Source: Larus michahellis
Lineage: Eukaryota > Chordata > Aves > Charadriiformes > Laridae
Direction: 5' to 3'
Assembly: GCF_964199755.1 (NCBI RefSeq)
Contig: NC_133907.1
Location: forward strand, 3,787,001-3,851,000
DNA length: 64,000 nucleotides
Shown in pieces: positions 32,521 through 45,942 of this stretch. The notes beneath the pieces were generated by a model. It made no database searches, was not told where the DNA came from, and was given only the letters and a program-made list of their open reading frames with translations. Each line of letters opens with the position of its first letter. Position 1 is the stretch's first letter. The translations under genes and the position numbers were made by a program.

Positions 32521-35500
32521 AGAATCTGTGCTCTCCAGCAAACAGGCTGCCGGGAGGAAAACTTTTAGCATGAGAAATAAAGGGGGAGATCCAGAGCCCA
32601 GCTGCAGCCAGAGGTGGTGGGTATGGGGCCATCTGGGACCTTTATAGCACCTGAAGCCCAAACAGTTCTTAATTAATGGAAGCTGTCTGTTTAATCTCAT
32701 CCAAGCGCTTTTCAAAATCACTCCTGTAGATGAACAGGGTAATTAGCCTGAGAGATATTTCTGGCCTGGGCATGTGTCTCTGCTGTCGACAGTTGTTGGG
32801 CTGATGAAGCTGCCCACGAGAATGGGGCTCTGCTCTGCTCGGTGCTGCACAAACACGTAGTACAAACACAAATATTAGTCTCTGCCCATAGGCAACATGC
32901 AAATCAAAGGTAGACTGAGTCAAGAGGTTACTTGAATATATCTATATACTTGAACATACCTTAAAGATACCACAAATAACTCCAACGAAGTCCTGAAGGT
33001 TTTTTTGTGGAGGAAAAGATAATTCCTTGTGTTAGCTGGAATTATCACTCCAGCCCTTCATCTCGCATCCCTGATTCCTCGCACGGGAGACATGGAGTAG
33101 AGCCCTCTCTGTTTCATTTTAAAACTAGCTTTGATATTAACACAATTACTTCCACACGGGTAGCAAATGGATTTCTTTTTCAGGCAGGGGTAATTTTGCC
33201 AGCTGCAAAATTAATCAAAGTCTGTTCTAATAATACTAGCTACATATTTTATGTATAATAATTTCCCTACTCCTGAAGCATCTCAAATATCTTCCAATAT
33301 AATAGATTGCTGGCTGAAAATGGGGAGGATGAAAACCACAAGAGAAATTAGGTCTGTAGTGAGATTATAAATAACATCAGCATAGTACCAAACTCGACTT
33401 GTCTTATCTTTTCTTGTCTCATCTCTTCTTCAACAGTTGTCAGCCTTTTTGAATGACAAACCCCACCACATTTTGCACTGGCTGCATGGACTCCTGTATG
33501 ATTTGCCTGCCTTGCCTCGGTGTCCTGACCCTCATAGCAGCACCTGAGCACCTGCGACATGCTATAAAAATCTGTAGTGCTCATTCCAGGGAACCATCCA
33601 GCGTTAATTCAATAAACAGCAGATGTGAGATCAAATTAACTTAAAGCTGAAGCGTGGGTGACATCCTGAGAGCCAGGTCCTGTGCAGCACTCAGCACCTC
33701 TCCTTCCCACAGCCAGCAGTAGGGGAGCAGAAGGGCAATCCTTCCTCATCAGGGTATAACCAGCATCACTCAGTCACACACTGCAACCACACGTTCCCAA
33801 ACACCCAGGCAGCAACCAGAAAAACCCATTTCTTTAAACCTCTTTGCTCTACGAACCCCGGAGGGGGGGGGACACATCACCTCAGGTTGAATGCTCCTCA
33901 GCTCCTCGCTGGGTCCGGTGCTGTGCGGTTCCTACCCAGCAGCCTTCGATGGGGAAATCCTGGGTTTCAGCCCACCTCGTTCCAGCGACAAGCACCAGAT
34001 ACAACAAACCTTACAAATTCTCAAAGGCTCGTGGTGGGAAATAGGATTTCTGAAGGCCATTTTTCAAGGAGGCTGGTACTCTGCGCAGGTCACATGTTGG
34101 GCAGCCAAACCCAAGGGACCCAAGATCAGCTATTCCCTTTTGAAAACCTTGGCCATAAATAATACAGGTATCCTTGACTACAGGCCCTCCTGCGCAGAGC
34201 TGATTCAAATCCCATGGACAAACCCCATCCATCTTCACCTTGCCTCGCTTTCTGTGCTGGCGAGCAAGGGAGCTGGCGAGCAAATACTGCCTTCAGATTA
34301 ACCCTATAAATAATCTTGATTAAAAAAGGATTTCCTTCTTTTGGAAATTAATCGTAAATCATCATTTCCTCTAAGTGAAAGGTTTATCCCTCACCTCCCT
34401 GACCCTGGTTTTATATGATGTAGGGAATGAGCATATTTTACAGAGGTTTCTGTGCCTTGAGGTGACCTTGTTAAATCTCACTGCCAGCTTCTTTCTGCAT
34501 CATTGGGCCATAACGAAATTTCCATCAGCTCCTGTGTGTATTTGGAAGGCAGTGTCGTCCACTGGTACATGTGCGAGGGACTTAGTCTGACTGGGACAAA
34601 AGAAGCCATTTAAAGATTTTAATGATTTTTTTATTGTGGGAGAAAGCTGCTACTCCGGGTTGATACTCAGGCACCTGGCTCTGAGCCTCCTCATTATTAT
34701 TATCTTCCCTTGTCTGAAAAAGATGTGGATAATTTGGGTAATCCAGATGTTCACAAAAACGGAGTGCACACATCCCAGCTATTGAAGATTGAAAGACTGA
34801 ACTAAACGGGACTAAGGCAGTGTTTCCCCCAGGGTTTTCAATGAAGTCTCAGACTTGTCCTTGGAATAAGGGCAAGGCAGTAACAAGCTCAGGTTCAAGA
34901 CTTTTGTGTCATTTAGTACAATTCCGTGATTTTGTGAGGATCCGGTAACTCTGGAAAACGCTGTCTTGCATTCTGCACTCTGGCATAAATTTTCCCCATT
35001 TTAGCCCTTTCTAATTCAACATGGAAATAATTCAACTGCTGAAGGAGGCAGAGGCACGCTGCACTAACAGGGAACCCTAGGACTGCACGTTTCCTATGAA
35101 TTTGCCCTCTCTTTCTCCATGGTCTTGTCTTGGATGTCACTGCCAGCTCTCCAGGGCAAGCCCTTGGCCTCTGTTTATTTTGTAAAATGTCATCTGCATG
35201 TTTGAATCTACAGAAGTGGGACATAATAATGATAATATCTCCTTACTCATTCCCTATTTGGGCTCGACACAGGGGACAAAGCCAGCTAATGGAATGCTTG
35301 AGAAACATCCTCTTTGCATTCAAATGTGATCTGATTTTTTTATTTCCTTCTGTCCGCTCCTGTGATAAAGTTTTCTCTCTTCTGTTCCTAACTGCTTTGT
35401 CTTCAGCAGAGACTTCAGGTGAAGCAAAGGCAGCAGGAAGAAAACCAGCACTGAAGGGGGAGAGGTGTCCTTTCGGTGAAATGTGCGCTGAAACGAGCAG

Positions 35501-38500
35501 AGCAGAGGGACGTGCGAGGCTGTTTCCCTCTGGGGAAATCTGCAAGGTACCGCTGGCCTCGCAAGAGTGACTCTGATTTATTCAGATGCATTTCAGATTG
35601 TCTCTGCCAGAAGACTTGAAAGACATTTTTATCTAAATCAAACATTTTTACCATGTAAGAGACTTTTGGCCATGCAGGGAATCTGAGACACCTGCACGGG
35701 AGTAAAAACGGCCGAGAAAAAGCAAGTGTAGTAATGATTATTTCCAAAGCAGTAGATATGGTTATGAAGCCCAGGCTTCTCCCAGGCTTCTGTCCTTCTT
35801 GGAAGTCGGCTGTGGAGTGGATGGGTTTCCAACCATACAATACTACTGTAGCCTACTATTATTTCCTGGAGCACCCTCATGGCAATGATCAGGGTCTGGG
35901 GACAAAGGCGGTGTCATGGCTTTACAACAACTACAGCATCCACAGCGAGAACCCAGCTTTCTATTCACAATGAGCAAATGCGTCTGATGTGAGAGGCTCC
36001 AAAACTGCATCACCCACGTGATTCCTTTCTAGACTAGTTTCCATCATGAAGTGCACACAGTGAGCAGAAAAAACTGGCAGCCCCTTGGCCTGGCAGCCCG
36101 GCCCCGGCTGACGGAGGCCACCGTGGGCACAGGCCCTCCAGCCTGGGCATCACAGGCCTGACCCAGGACAGCCACCACGCTTCCAGCCACACGGAGATGC
36201 TTATTGGGACATGGAGCAGATAATACACACACTTCACAGCAGGGCAGTATTGCTAATGCAACATCTCTCCCTCCTCTCTCCGAGCTGATTAAGATTTGAA
36301 TCCAAGCGCAAGAGCCCTAATGCATTAACCTATTGTGTTGCCTTGAAATTCTCACGCGTTACTGAGCTGGGAGTTAAGGGAGCTCAGTACCTTGCAGGAT
36401 TAGCTCCATAACAAAGCTCTGGGGAGCATTCAGTTGTAATTTACCTCTAGCCAGGCTGCGCTGATGAAGAGCAGGGGGAACTCTCTCACCATCTTTGTCT
36501 CCTGGCTGGTTCCCACCTCTCTCTCCTCCACAGCTGTGTAACACGGTGACAACCTTTTTCTCCGACATTGACTCATGGTGTCAAACAAATGCACTAATCC
36601 AGACATTTCTTCTTCTCTGGATTTCTCCTCTTCCTGTTGCTCACTCAGGCATATCTTGGGAAATTTCTGAATAAGGTTCATTATTAATAAAGCAACAAGG
36701 GGATTTGTGATTCTAGCTATGCTAAAACATAGCAACTAACAAAGTGAGCCAACCATTGAAAACAGAAAGGAAGCAAAGCAGCAAGTCATGGCCTCATTAA
36801 GGCTTCCAGCTCTGCAACTATTAAGGACCTCATGTTACAAATCAGATGAACCTCTACGACTTATTTGTAAATGCCAGACTTCATTGTAAAGAGCCCGTAA
36901 AGAGCAAGAAGGCAGCTTTTGCTTCTCTCGAGATCCAAGAAGATGGATTTTTAAATTAGAGAACAGAAGCATGTCTCTCCAGACAAGTTTGTTCTCCAAG
37001 GATAGCTTTGGTTTCACTGCTCAGCTTTGTAGATCTAAATTAGGCTCTTGTCCTTCCTCACCAGAGGGCAAATGCTGCCCAATTTGTTTGCTAGAGAAAT
37101 CTGGAGTTGACTGATTGACAAATCCTTCCCCTTTTCTCTCCATAATCAGCAACTGCTACAGATCACATCTTCCCAACCAGCACAAACCTGTCCGAGGGCT
37201 CTGCACACTACAAGCAAAGCAGGGCTTGATGAAAGCCACAGCATAATTAGCCAGATGAGGTGGCTGAATAAGTTACAACCTCCCCAAGCTCCTGGCCTGA
37301 TGTATTAATATGAAGTGAAATAAATCTGTTGAAAACCCCAGGCTATGAACATCAGGGGCTCAGTGGTGCACGTACCATCTGTCCAGATGGAGAACAGGAG
37401 CTGAGAGATTCTCCATCCACCTCTGGTTGAATCAGTGGAGCTCAGGAGGTGCCACCCTTATTTGAAGCCCTTGATCTCAGTGCATAGACACGATCTAGAA
37501 CATCCATGCCAGGCATTAACACCCTGAGCAGAGGTCGTTTTAGCCAAGCATGGAGAGCAGAGAGGGCCTTCAGAAGTCTGCTTCAAGCGCTCTCACCAAG
37601 GCTGCTGTGAAGGCAGGGATGAGATTTGCCAGAGACAGACCCTGCTCCAAGCTCTGTCTTGATGACTTCAGGCTTCGGTTTCATGCCCACATCAGTGTGA
37701 CTGTGATCTGTGTCCTCCGTGCAAAAATCAGCATTAAAAAATGCAGTCAGTGCTAAAAACTTGGTCATAAATATTGTGCTTGGCATCAAGCTTTGGCCAT
37801 AAATATTTCCTTGGTTAACCAATAGGAAATGATAGCGCTTAAATCCCAATTATAGTTGAGTAGTAACTGGCTCACGCTCATTGGCACTGGGGTCCTGTCT
37901 TTCTTGTGTGGGAAATAAGGGCAGTTTTCCCACAGCTTCTGAAGCAACCCCAAAATGATGATTTCTGGTGATTCACAGAATTCAACAGCATTTTGTCCCT
38001 GTTGAGTTTGGAAAGGCTAGTATGAAAAAGAAAAATATATATACGTGTATATTTACTTACTTAAGCTCTGTCCAAAAGCTGCCAGCAGTAGAGGTTGTAA
38101 TGACAGTTCTGTTCCAGCTTCTTATTTTTTTCATCAGTTCTCCTCATTACTGGTTGGATTCATTCATATATAGCTGACAGTCAGGATGTGAATCTTCCAA
38201 AGTACTGTCCAAACAGGAGAGGAAGTTTTTTTTTCAGGAAACCCAGGGAATTAGAGGTCATTGAGTTGCTGCTGTCCTGTCTGGTAGACCGGCTGTAATC
38301 AAGCCAGCTGAGATGGTACCTATTGGTACCCATTATAGAGCCTGCATTCAAAGTTTTTTATAAAAAAAAAAAAAAAACAAGTTTCAGAACATCCTTTTTT
38401 TAATGGCTGACAGAGAAGCTGCAGCCACACTCATCATAAGGGCACCTGATCCGGGTGCTGCATCTCTCAAATGTGCACCTCGGAAGGTGGAGAATGGGCA

Positions 38501-38503
38501 GCC
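32521..38503. other. Gene-poor intergenic DNA upstream of CHRNA4
   Basis: I find no exon with protein similarity or good paired splice sites. There is a G9 run at 33863-33871, a GC-rich patch at about 36080-36190 and an imperfect direct repeat at 37761-37807. The ORFs are short and mutually overlapping. Confidence 0.55.
37761..37807 (+). repeat. Imperfect direct repeat of TTGGYCATAAATATT
   Basis: TTGGTCATAAATATT (37761-37775) recurs as TTGGCCATAAATATT (37793-37807), one mismatch in 15, with a 17-bp spacer. A related TTGGCCATAAATAAT occurs near 34149. Confidence 0.75.
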
Positions 38504-38702
38504 ATAGAATCATAGAATGGTTCGGGTTGGAAGGGACCTTAAAGATCACCCAGTTCCAACCCCCCTGCCATGGGCAGGGACACCTCCCACTAGACCAGGT
38601 TGCTCCAAGCCCCGTCCAACCTGGCCTTGGACACCTCCAGGGATGGGGCAGCCACAGCTTCTCTGGGCAACCTGTTCCAGTGCCTCACCACCCTCAGTCC
38701 AA
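38504..38702 (-). mobile_element. CR1 LINE fragment, 3' end, minus orientation
   Basis: Clear CR1 3' sequence in reverse: ATAGAATCATAGAATGG at the end, then GGTTGGAAGGGACCTTAAAG, CCATGGGCAGGGACACCTCC and CTGGGCAACCTGTTCCAGTG. It is 5'-truncated after about 200 bp. Its close match to the family suggests it is younger than the 22281-22430 copy. Confidence 0.93.
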
Positions 38703-41700
38703 GAGCTCCAGAAAAAGATACCATAATAGTCTGAATTAGGGCCCAAGATCCCATCTCCCTTCACAGACCCCAGCACATCTCTTTTTGAAAAACAGATAAG
38801 AAAGTCTTTCGATAACTGGGATGGTAGCACCTGGTCTGTCTGCGTCCATCACCCACGTTACTGGTACCTTCAGGCTCACATCTTCTTTCTGCTCATTAAG
38901 ACACGAGCTTCTATTATTTTCCTGCTGACTGGCCTACATGAAAAGAAACATCAGCCATCTGTTACTCCCACAGTTTTCTGGATCACAATGGTTTCCTTGA
39001 TTAAGGAGGAAGTTTTTCAAAAAAGCACCCGTTTCCCACTGATTTCCCAAAACTATACTGTCTTCCTCTAAAATTACGGTTTCTTCGCCTGCTTTCAAAG
39101 CAGAAGTCCTGCATATTAATAACACACCGGCTTCTACTTGGGTCCAGATTCACTTACAGCGCGTGTTTTTGTACAGCAGTTATTTACAGCACTACGTCCT
39201 GCTCAGCCTGAGCAGTGGAACACAAACACTTGGTTTCAAGTGTCTTGATCTTTGGAGATCTGGAACACGCCCATCAAAGCATTGTCTGTAAACCACAACA
39301 GCCTCTTGCTACTTAAGAACGTGGTTAATTTTTCACAAAAAATATTTTATCATGATGTCTTTGGGCCTCATCCTGCCACTCTAAATATCCAAAAGTGTAG
39401 GGATATTTATACCTGTGATGCTTCTTATTTTGCCAATTGGGCTGGCATGACCACAATAAGTCCCCTCCCATCATGATGACTGTAGAGCTTGGAATTAGCA
39501 CGAACATACTTTGATGTATTTTATTCCTGATTCAATTCTTCTTCTTTTGGCAGAGACTAACGTCCCATATGGCCTATTGTTGGACCCTGCACCAGCTGAA
39601 GGGAAAGCATCTTTGATTGACACTTGAAAATACCAAGTTGTGCCTTTGGGCTGGCTCAGGCTGAAAATGCTCTTGGCAAATGGAAATAGTCATGTCATTT
39701 TTATTTTGCTGTTCAACAGGAAGAAGACATTTTCTACACTGAGCTATATACATAAAAGTTTATTCTCTACGGGGATAAAATATTCCTCTTTTGATCTCCT
39801 GTAGCGTATTTCCGACTAGAAACAGGTTTCAGATCAGACATTCAGCTCTGAATGGGACTTGGGAGAATAGAAATCCATTCCCAGCTCTGGCCTCCAGGTT
39901 CAAAAATCAAATGGCTCCTTCCTTTACAGAACAGAACCCTTGGCCTGAACGATCTCCTGCTCCATGGGCCTGAAACCCTTGCATGGGATACCCACAGCCA
40001 GGGTACTTTCTCTCATCTGTGAGGAGTTCGACTGAACTCTTGAGAATGAGCTGGTGGTAGAAATTTGAAGGAATGGGCGCTGTCGTATTTCCTTTTGTAT
40101 ACCATCTCCGAAAACACAGTGACATGTCTCTACTCACTTTCTTTGAAGTCCTCAGGACTATCCAGACCTTCAGGAGTAAAAGTTCATCCGTTCTTTCAAA
40201 TTTTGGCATGGTGGACTAAGAGAGAAATGAAAAAGGACTCCACAGACTATTTCACACAAAAGTAGGTACGAATAAATGAGCAGCCAATAAAAAAAAAAAA
40301 CCCTATCCTTGTTAATAGCAAGGCTTGTGCTAGCATTTTTCTCATAATCCTGATGAAAGATTTTGGTGCAGTCAGAGTGGAGCTGACTAATTTGTGGGCT
40401 GCAGCAAGAAGTAAAATTCGTGTAAAAGAAGAAAAGATGGGCATGGGCAAATTATCCCTGCTCCTTGTCCAGAAAGCGCTCACAGTAGAACATTTGGATT
40501 CCTCAAATATTCTCAGTTGTGGTCTTGTTATTGGCAGGGAAACCAAACCAGGCTCTCGGAAGAGGAGAACATTGAAATCATAGATCACGTCCATTTCACG
40601 GGATGGAAATTTTGGTGGATGCAGAGCTGTTCCCGTGTGGGAGCAGTTGAGTTTGACCCTATGGCTTAGGTACATATAACATATTACACACATACAAACT
40701 CCTTGAGCAAATGAGTTTTTCAATGGAAATCAGACAGACAGCTCCACACAGCACAGAATGGAAAAAGAAATAAAATAAAAATCAATCAACTATAACAGCA
40801 AATATAAAAGGCTGTGCTGCCAGGACCTACGGGCCATTTTGCTCTCTGTAGTCAAACATCTCCAGCAGAAGGGGCTCCTGCGGTGCGTCCTTTCTGCCCG
40901 AGAGAGATTTCTCATCTTTGTCCTTAATGAAGACTCAAATCATTGAGCTGAGCTTTGAATCGTGCAAGGGAAAAAGCACTGACCGCTTAGCGCAGAAACA
41001 AAAGAGCCCACAAACATGAGTCATACTCCAAAAAGCAGGAGGTTTTCTTAAAAATCATAGGATTAAAACATGTATATGACGTTCTTTTCGATCCTCTTTT
41101 GTCCTGTTTTACAGAGAGCGTACACTTCACTTCTCGATGGAGACTTTTTACAGCTATAAGAAAGAAAAAAAGCCCCTGAGGTTCTTAGACGCTCATTTAA
41201 CTTCAGTGGCCGTGGCTGTTGATGGGACAAGGCAAGTCCTGCCATGTAACCCTGCGACCCGGCAGTCCCAGCTCTCAGCCCTTTATCCAGCAGCAGTGTC
41301 CACCCCTCTGCCAGTGCCGCTGCCGCATCCTCTCAGGAGAGCAGCAGGCTTAGAAAGCCAAACCTCTGGCCCCGTTTCAGCACGGTTTGCTCTACTCTGG
41401 CAAATGTTGCATGCTGGAACTGTGGAAAACTTCCTAGATTTGAAAACCCACATAACTAACTTTGTTGTTGTTGCTGCTAGGATTCGCTGCTTTTTATTTT
41501 CTTCTCCCACGAGTGAAGGAGCTTTGGAATTCATGAGTGTGTTTCGTTGAGGGATATTTGCTTCAAAGGGCTGCCTCTGTGAGCAGACCCAGCCATTGTT
41601 TGCTCCTTTATTCACAGAAGGCAAACACAAACGTATAAATTATGCAGGCAAAAAAATCAATGAGGCTTCTGAGGGGGGATTCACTGAAGCTGGTTTTGAA

Positions 41701-42940
41701 GGCAGAGAGTGGCTCAGCTCTGCTACCGCCAGTGACTCACAAGTACCAATCACACCAGCCCTGCAGTTTATTAACAATCAAGTCAGGTCCCGTGCAGATT
41801 CTAATATCGCAATCATTTCGGCAAGGTGTAAATTGCTAGGTTGCGAGGACTGACGTTGCCCGAGGCAAGCTATCAGTTTTGTGGAGGGGGACGGGAGATC
41901 ATTTGTGGGAGAGAGAGCGCAAGAGCAGGCAAGGGGCTGACAGCCTGAATATTTCCATCAGGATCCCAACTGCAGCAACTGCAGCTTCAGTCAAAGACAA
42001 TCATTGCTAGGATACAAGAAAATCTGTCCAGAGCCATAGCAACAACTTATTACGAGCAATTCCCCAAACATTCCAGGGGATGGTTCACCCCAGATCAACA
42101 CCTCAACGTCTTGGTGTTTATCCAAGATCTAGACATCCGTACACAAATAATCTAGCTGGTAGCTGTGAAAAAAAAAAGAAAGATAAAAGGGGGAAGTAGC
42201 TGCCTATAAAAATGGTCCCTGCAAAGATCTTGGTTTAGGTGAGATCCAAGGGGGTCAGCAGTGTTGGTCCCAGCGCAGGGGCTCAGAGCCACGCGCACCC
42301 TTTTCCTTTACGCACATCAAGCTGTGCACCCCTGGCAAGGCTCTCCTTGCCCCTCAGATGCCATCGCTGTCTGTGGTGGAGACTTTAGCCACACTTAAGG
42401 AAACACTGCACCGACAATTTAAATTTGTACCCCATCTCCAGTGAAACTGTTGGGGGTTTGATGCAGCCAAGGCTAGAGATGGCCCTTGGCTGGCTAGGGG
42501 CATCCCTCGCAAGGTAGATGAGGGTAGGACCTGTCCCACCGCATCCTCCTGCACCGCCGTGCTGGACACAGTAAAGATTTCCATGCAGCTGGCAGGATCA
42601 GCAGTTCATAAATGCCAAGGCCCTAGTGCAGCGGAAGCACATCAGAGGCAGAGCCAGAAGAAATCAATCGGAGAAAAAGACATTATCGTAGAAATCCTCC
42701 CCTTTTACAGCCTTGAGAGAGTCAGACAAACCTTCCAATGCCCTTTTGACCTGCCTTTTTGAGTGCTGCTGTTTGCTGCCTCCTTTGTTTGTTTGCTGCA
42801 GCTCAGTTTCCCCTCAGACCAGCCCTGAGCAGCACCTGATAAGGGAGCGCAGAGCAGTGTGTCCGCCTTGGGACAATATCTGTGTCAAGGGGTTCAGCTG
42901 CCACTGAAAAGGTGTTTGCACTCAACAAGGATGATCTTTA
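38703..42940. other. Intergenic, no gene recognised
   Basis: Mixed-composition DNA with short A runs (for example 40289-40300). No exon, RNA gene or transposon was recognised. Confidence 0.55.
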
Positions 42941-43735
42941 GAATCATAGAATCGCTGAGGCTGGAAGGGACCTTTAAGATCATCGAGTCCAACCTTTAGC
43001 CTACCCTGACAAAAGCCACTTCTAAACCATGTCCCTAAGTGCCCCATCTACCCTTTTTTTAAACACCTCCAGGGATGGTGAATCCACCACCTCCCTGGGC
43101 AGCCTATTCCAATGTTTAATAACCCTTTCAGTGAAAAAATGTTTCCTAATATCCAATCTAAACCTCCCCTGACATAACTTGAACCCGTTTCCCCTCGTCC
43201 TATCACTTGTCACCAGGGAGAAGAGGTCAGCCCCCATCTCTCTACAACCTCCTTTCAGGTAGTTGTAGAGGGTGATAAGGTCTCCCCTCAGCCTCCTCTT
43301 CTCCAGGCTAAACAACCCCAGCTCCCTCAGTCGTTCCTCATAAGGTTTGTCCTCCAGACCCCTCACCAGCTTTGTAGCCCTTCTCTGGACACGCTCCAAC
43401 ACCTCAGTGTCCTTCTTGTAGCGAGGGGCCCAAAACTGAACGCAGTACTCGAGGTGGGGCCTCACCAGTGCCGAGTACAGGGGGATGATCACTTCCCTAG
43501 TCCGGCTCACCACACTATTCCTGATACAGGCCAGGATACTGTTGGCCTTCTTGGCCACCTGGGCACGCTGCTGGCTCATATTCAGCCAGCTGTCAACCAA
43601 CACCCCCAGGTCCTTTGCTGCCGGGCAGCTTTCGAGCCACTCTGCCCCAATCCTGTAGCGCTGCATGGGGTTGTTGTGACCCAGGTGCAGGACCCGGCAC
43701 TTGGCCTTGTTGAACCTCATACCATTGACCCCAGC
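42941..43735 (-). mobile_element. CR1 LINE copy with 3' end and reverse-transcriptase C-terminal region
   Basis: About 0.8 kb in minus orientation, ending in GAATCATAGAATC at 42941. Its body holds an uninterrupted 240-codon frame (43744-43022) with hallmark CR1 ORF2 C-terminal motifs: [74 protein letters not shown] and [15 protein letters not shown]. The polymerase catalytic YxDD region lies further 5' and is absent, so the copy cannot move itself. A 3' untranslated part follows the stop. The 5' truncation point is about 43730-43742. Confidence 0.95.
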
Positions 43736-43744
43736 CAAGGTCAA
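43022..43744 (-). pseudogene. Truncated CR1 ORF2 (C-terminal 240 codons, open)
   Basis: This is the open reading frame inside the CR1 copy. It lacks the endonuclease and the catalytic part of the reverse transcriptase, so it is a dead relic even though its frame is intact. The first few codons (MTLAGVNG) may be flank or poorly matching CR1. The absence of frameshifts over 720 bp implies a fairly recent insertion for a bird genome. Confidence 0.9.
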
Positions 43745-45928
43745 CTGACTTTACACCCAGGGCTAACCATGCCAGAGCAACTGTGTGATTTGGGCATCAG
43801 CTGTCGGCAGGGATGAGCGTCAGGGTTTGTGGCAATCCTGAGCTCTGATGCCCCTCGTCTCGCAGTCCAGGGTGCCACCATGTGTTGTGCTGAGACTGAC
43901 TTGGCAAGATGCTGACTTCCACCAGGATCGCTTAAAGATATCTGCACCAGGCCAGAACAAGACAACAGGTGCCAGAGCATTTACCTGCCTCTGCATCTGG
44001 ACAGTCAGCCCCGAGCGAGGTGAACCTGGGAGGAAACCAGGCACATTTGTTTTGGGCCAAGGTGAGGGAAGAGCACACTTCTGAAGATCTTCATCCAAAG
44101 GCTTCAGGGCTGGAGCTGCAGCAGTACACGGGGTTGGGAAGAGAGGGTGGGGGAATAGGAACAGGGTTACAAACACTTGCCCAGAGCTGCTTGTTGAGGT
44201 TTATTTCATTTTTAAAAGGTTTACTTGCCAGGGAAGGCTCCATGCAGCTGGTGTGGTATCCACAGGACTCCCTCTAGCTCCTTTGTAAGCTCCTGGCCTG
44301 AGCCCTTTTAAAAACAGGTTTCAAAGTAAAATTCAGTGATGCAAAGGATAGGGGACTTCAGGGAGAAAGATGACTACTGTAGAAATTGGCTTTAACTCAG
44401 AAAGGCTGCAAAGGCTGAGACACAGAGATCCCACCCCTGCTGTGCCCGGCAGCTATGCTGGTCCTTCGGAGCAAGATGCGTGACCAGACCCTGGGACAGT
44501 GGGAGCTTTGCCGAGTGCCTCCCACCTGGCTCCAGGCACTGGTTTCATTATCAGACCATTTGATGTTTTTGTAGTTGTTTTCTTTTTTTTCCCCCCAAGG
44601 CTGTCAGACACCCATTAATCATATAGTGACAGGTACCATTGCCATTGTTGTGTTGGGGCTTGACTAATTGCAGCGTATCAAAGCCAAGGGAAGTCTAATC
44701 GCCCTGTGTGAAAACCAAATGAAGGAACAGGGAAATGCCCCATGTGTGGTGGTGGATGTGGTGAGATAGCATTGCCAAGGACTGGTGCCCAGAAAAGCTG
44801 GGATGCTGGTTTGGGCATAACATATAGAGAACAGTGCTCCATAGGGAGCATTTCCAATGTCACCCTGCAAAGGGAAGGGGCATTTCTGGATCAGATGCTG
44901 CCTGGAGGTGGCTTGGCATTGGGAGCAAGGGAATGACCCATGGGGTCTGTGCTCAAGGTGACACAGCCACTCATGGGCTTCCTTAAGAAGGCTCAACTCA
45001 ATGCTTGACTGACTTTAGCCCTTCCTTGGACAGGGATGAGCGAGGTACAGGGGAGCTATTCACATTTTAAAAGGCCAAATTACCCTACGGAGAAACACTC
45101 ACCAGTGCAAAGACCTCCAAGTGCTGTATAAATCAGAAAACAGAATCATGGGCTGAGCACAGTCCCTGTGACACGTCCTCCAAGGCCTGGGCGCTTACTG
45201 AGAGCCTGCACTTGGGAAAGCCAGGGCTGACAGCATCTCCTGGCAAAGCTGGGATGCTGCTGCTACCAAAGCACCATCCAAAAATCAGAAAGTGGCCAGC
45301 ATCAGTCCTGGGGCACTTGATTCCTGACAAAATAAGACTCCATGCCAAGCAGGACAATGAATTCCATGAGGATCCACCTTTTTTAGGCTGTGGTCCGCAC
45401 CCAGATGGTACCAGCCACACTGCCCTTCCAGCTCAAGCTTCTGGGAAGCGGCTGAATTTCCCTGCATTTCCCAGGTTTGGCACCCACCTCCAGCAGGACA
45501 GTCCCTTTCCCCTGGGCCCCCATTTTAATTTACCACCTCCCTTCCCCAGATCTGTTCTCCTGGCAGAGGATGCTACATATGAACGATGCCACATGTGAAT
45601 AGAGCTGGGAGCCAGCCTTTAGGGGAGGGAAAAAAATGTCAACCAGAAAAGTCCGAGTTGGTTAAGTGTGCACAAGGGAGGCTTTGTAAGCCTAATTAGA
45701 GGTAATGAGAAGTCCTCCAAAGCCATCCACCAAAGCCCCATTGAATATTTATTGCCCTATTAGGGACTGTTCACAGGTATTCTCCAAGATGACTCAGTTT
45801 TTGGGGGAAGGCAGTGATATATGTACTTTTAAAGCAATTCTTCTCCAGAATTGCAGTGTGCTGTGGCATTTATATGATTTTTATAGGTTTTTTTAATTTT
45901 ATAGGGAAGGACAATGACTTTTCTTGGG

Positions 45929-45942
45929 ATATATATATATAT
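45929..45942. repeat. (AT)7 microsatellite
   Basis: A short alternating AT tract, flanked by non-repetitive DNA. Confidence 0.8.
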
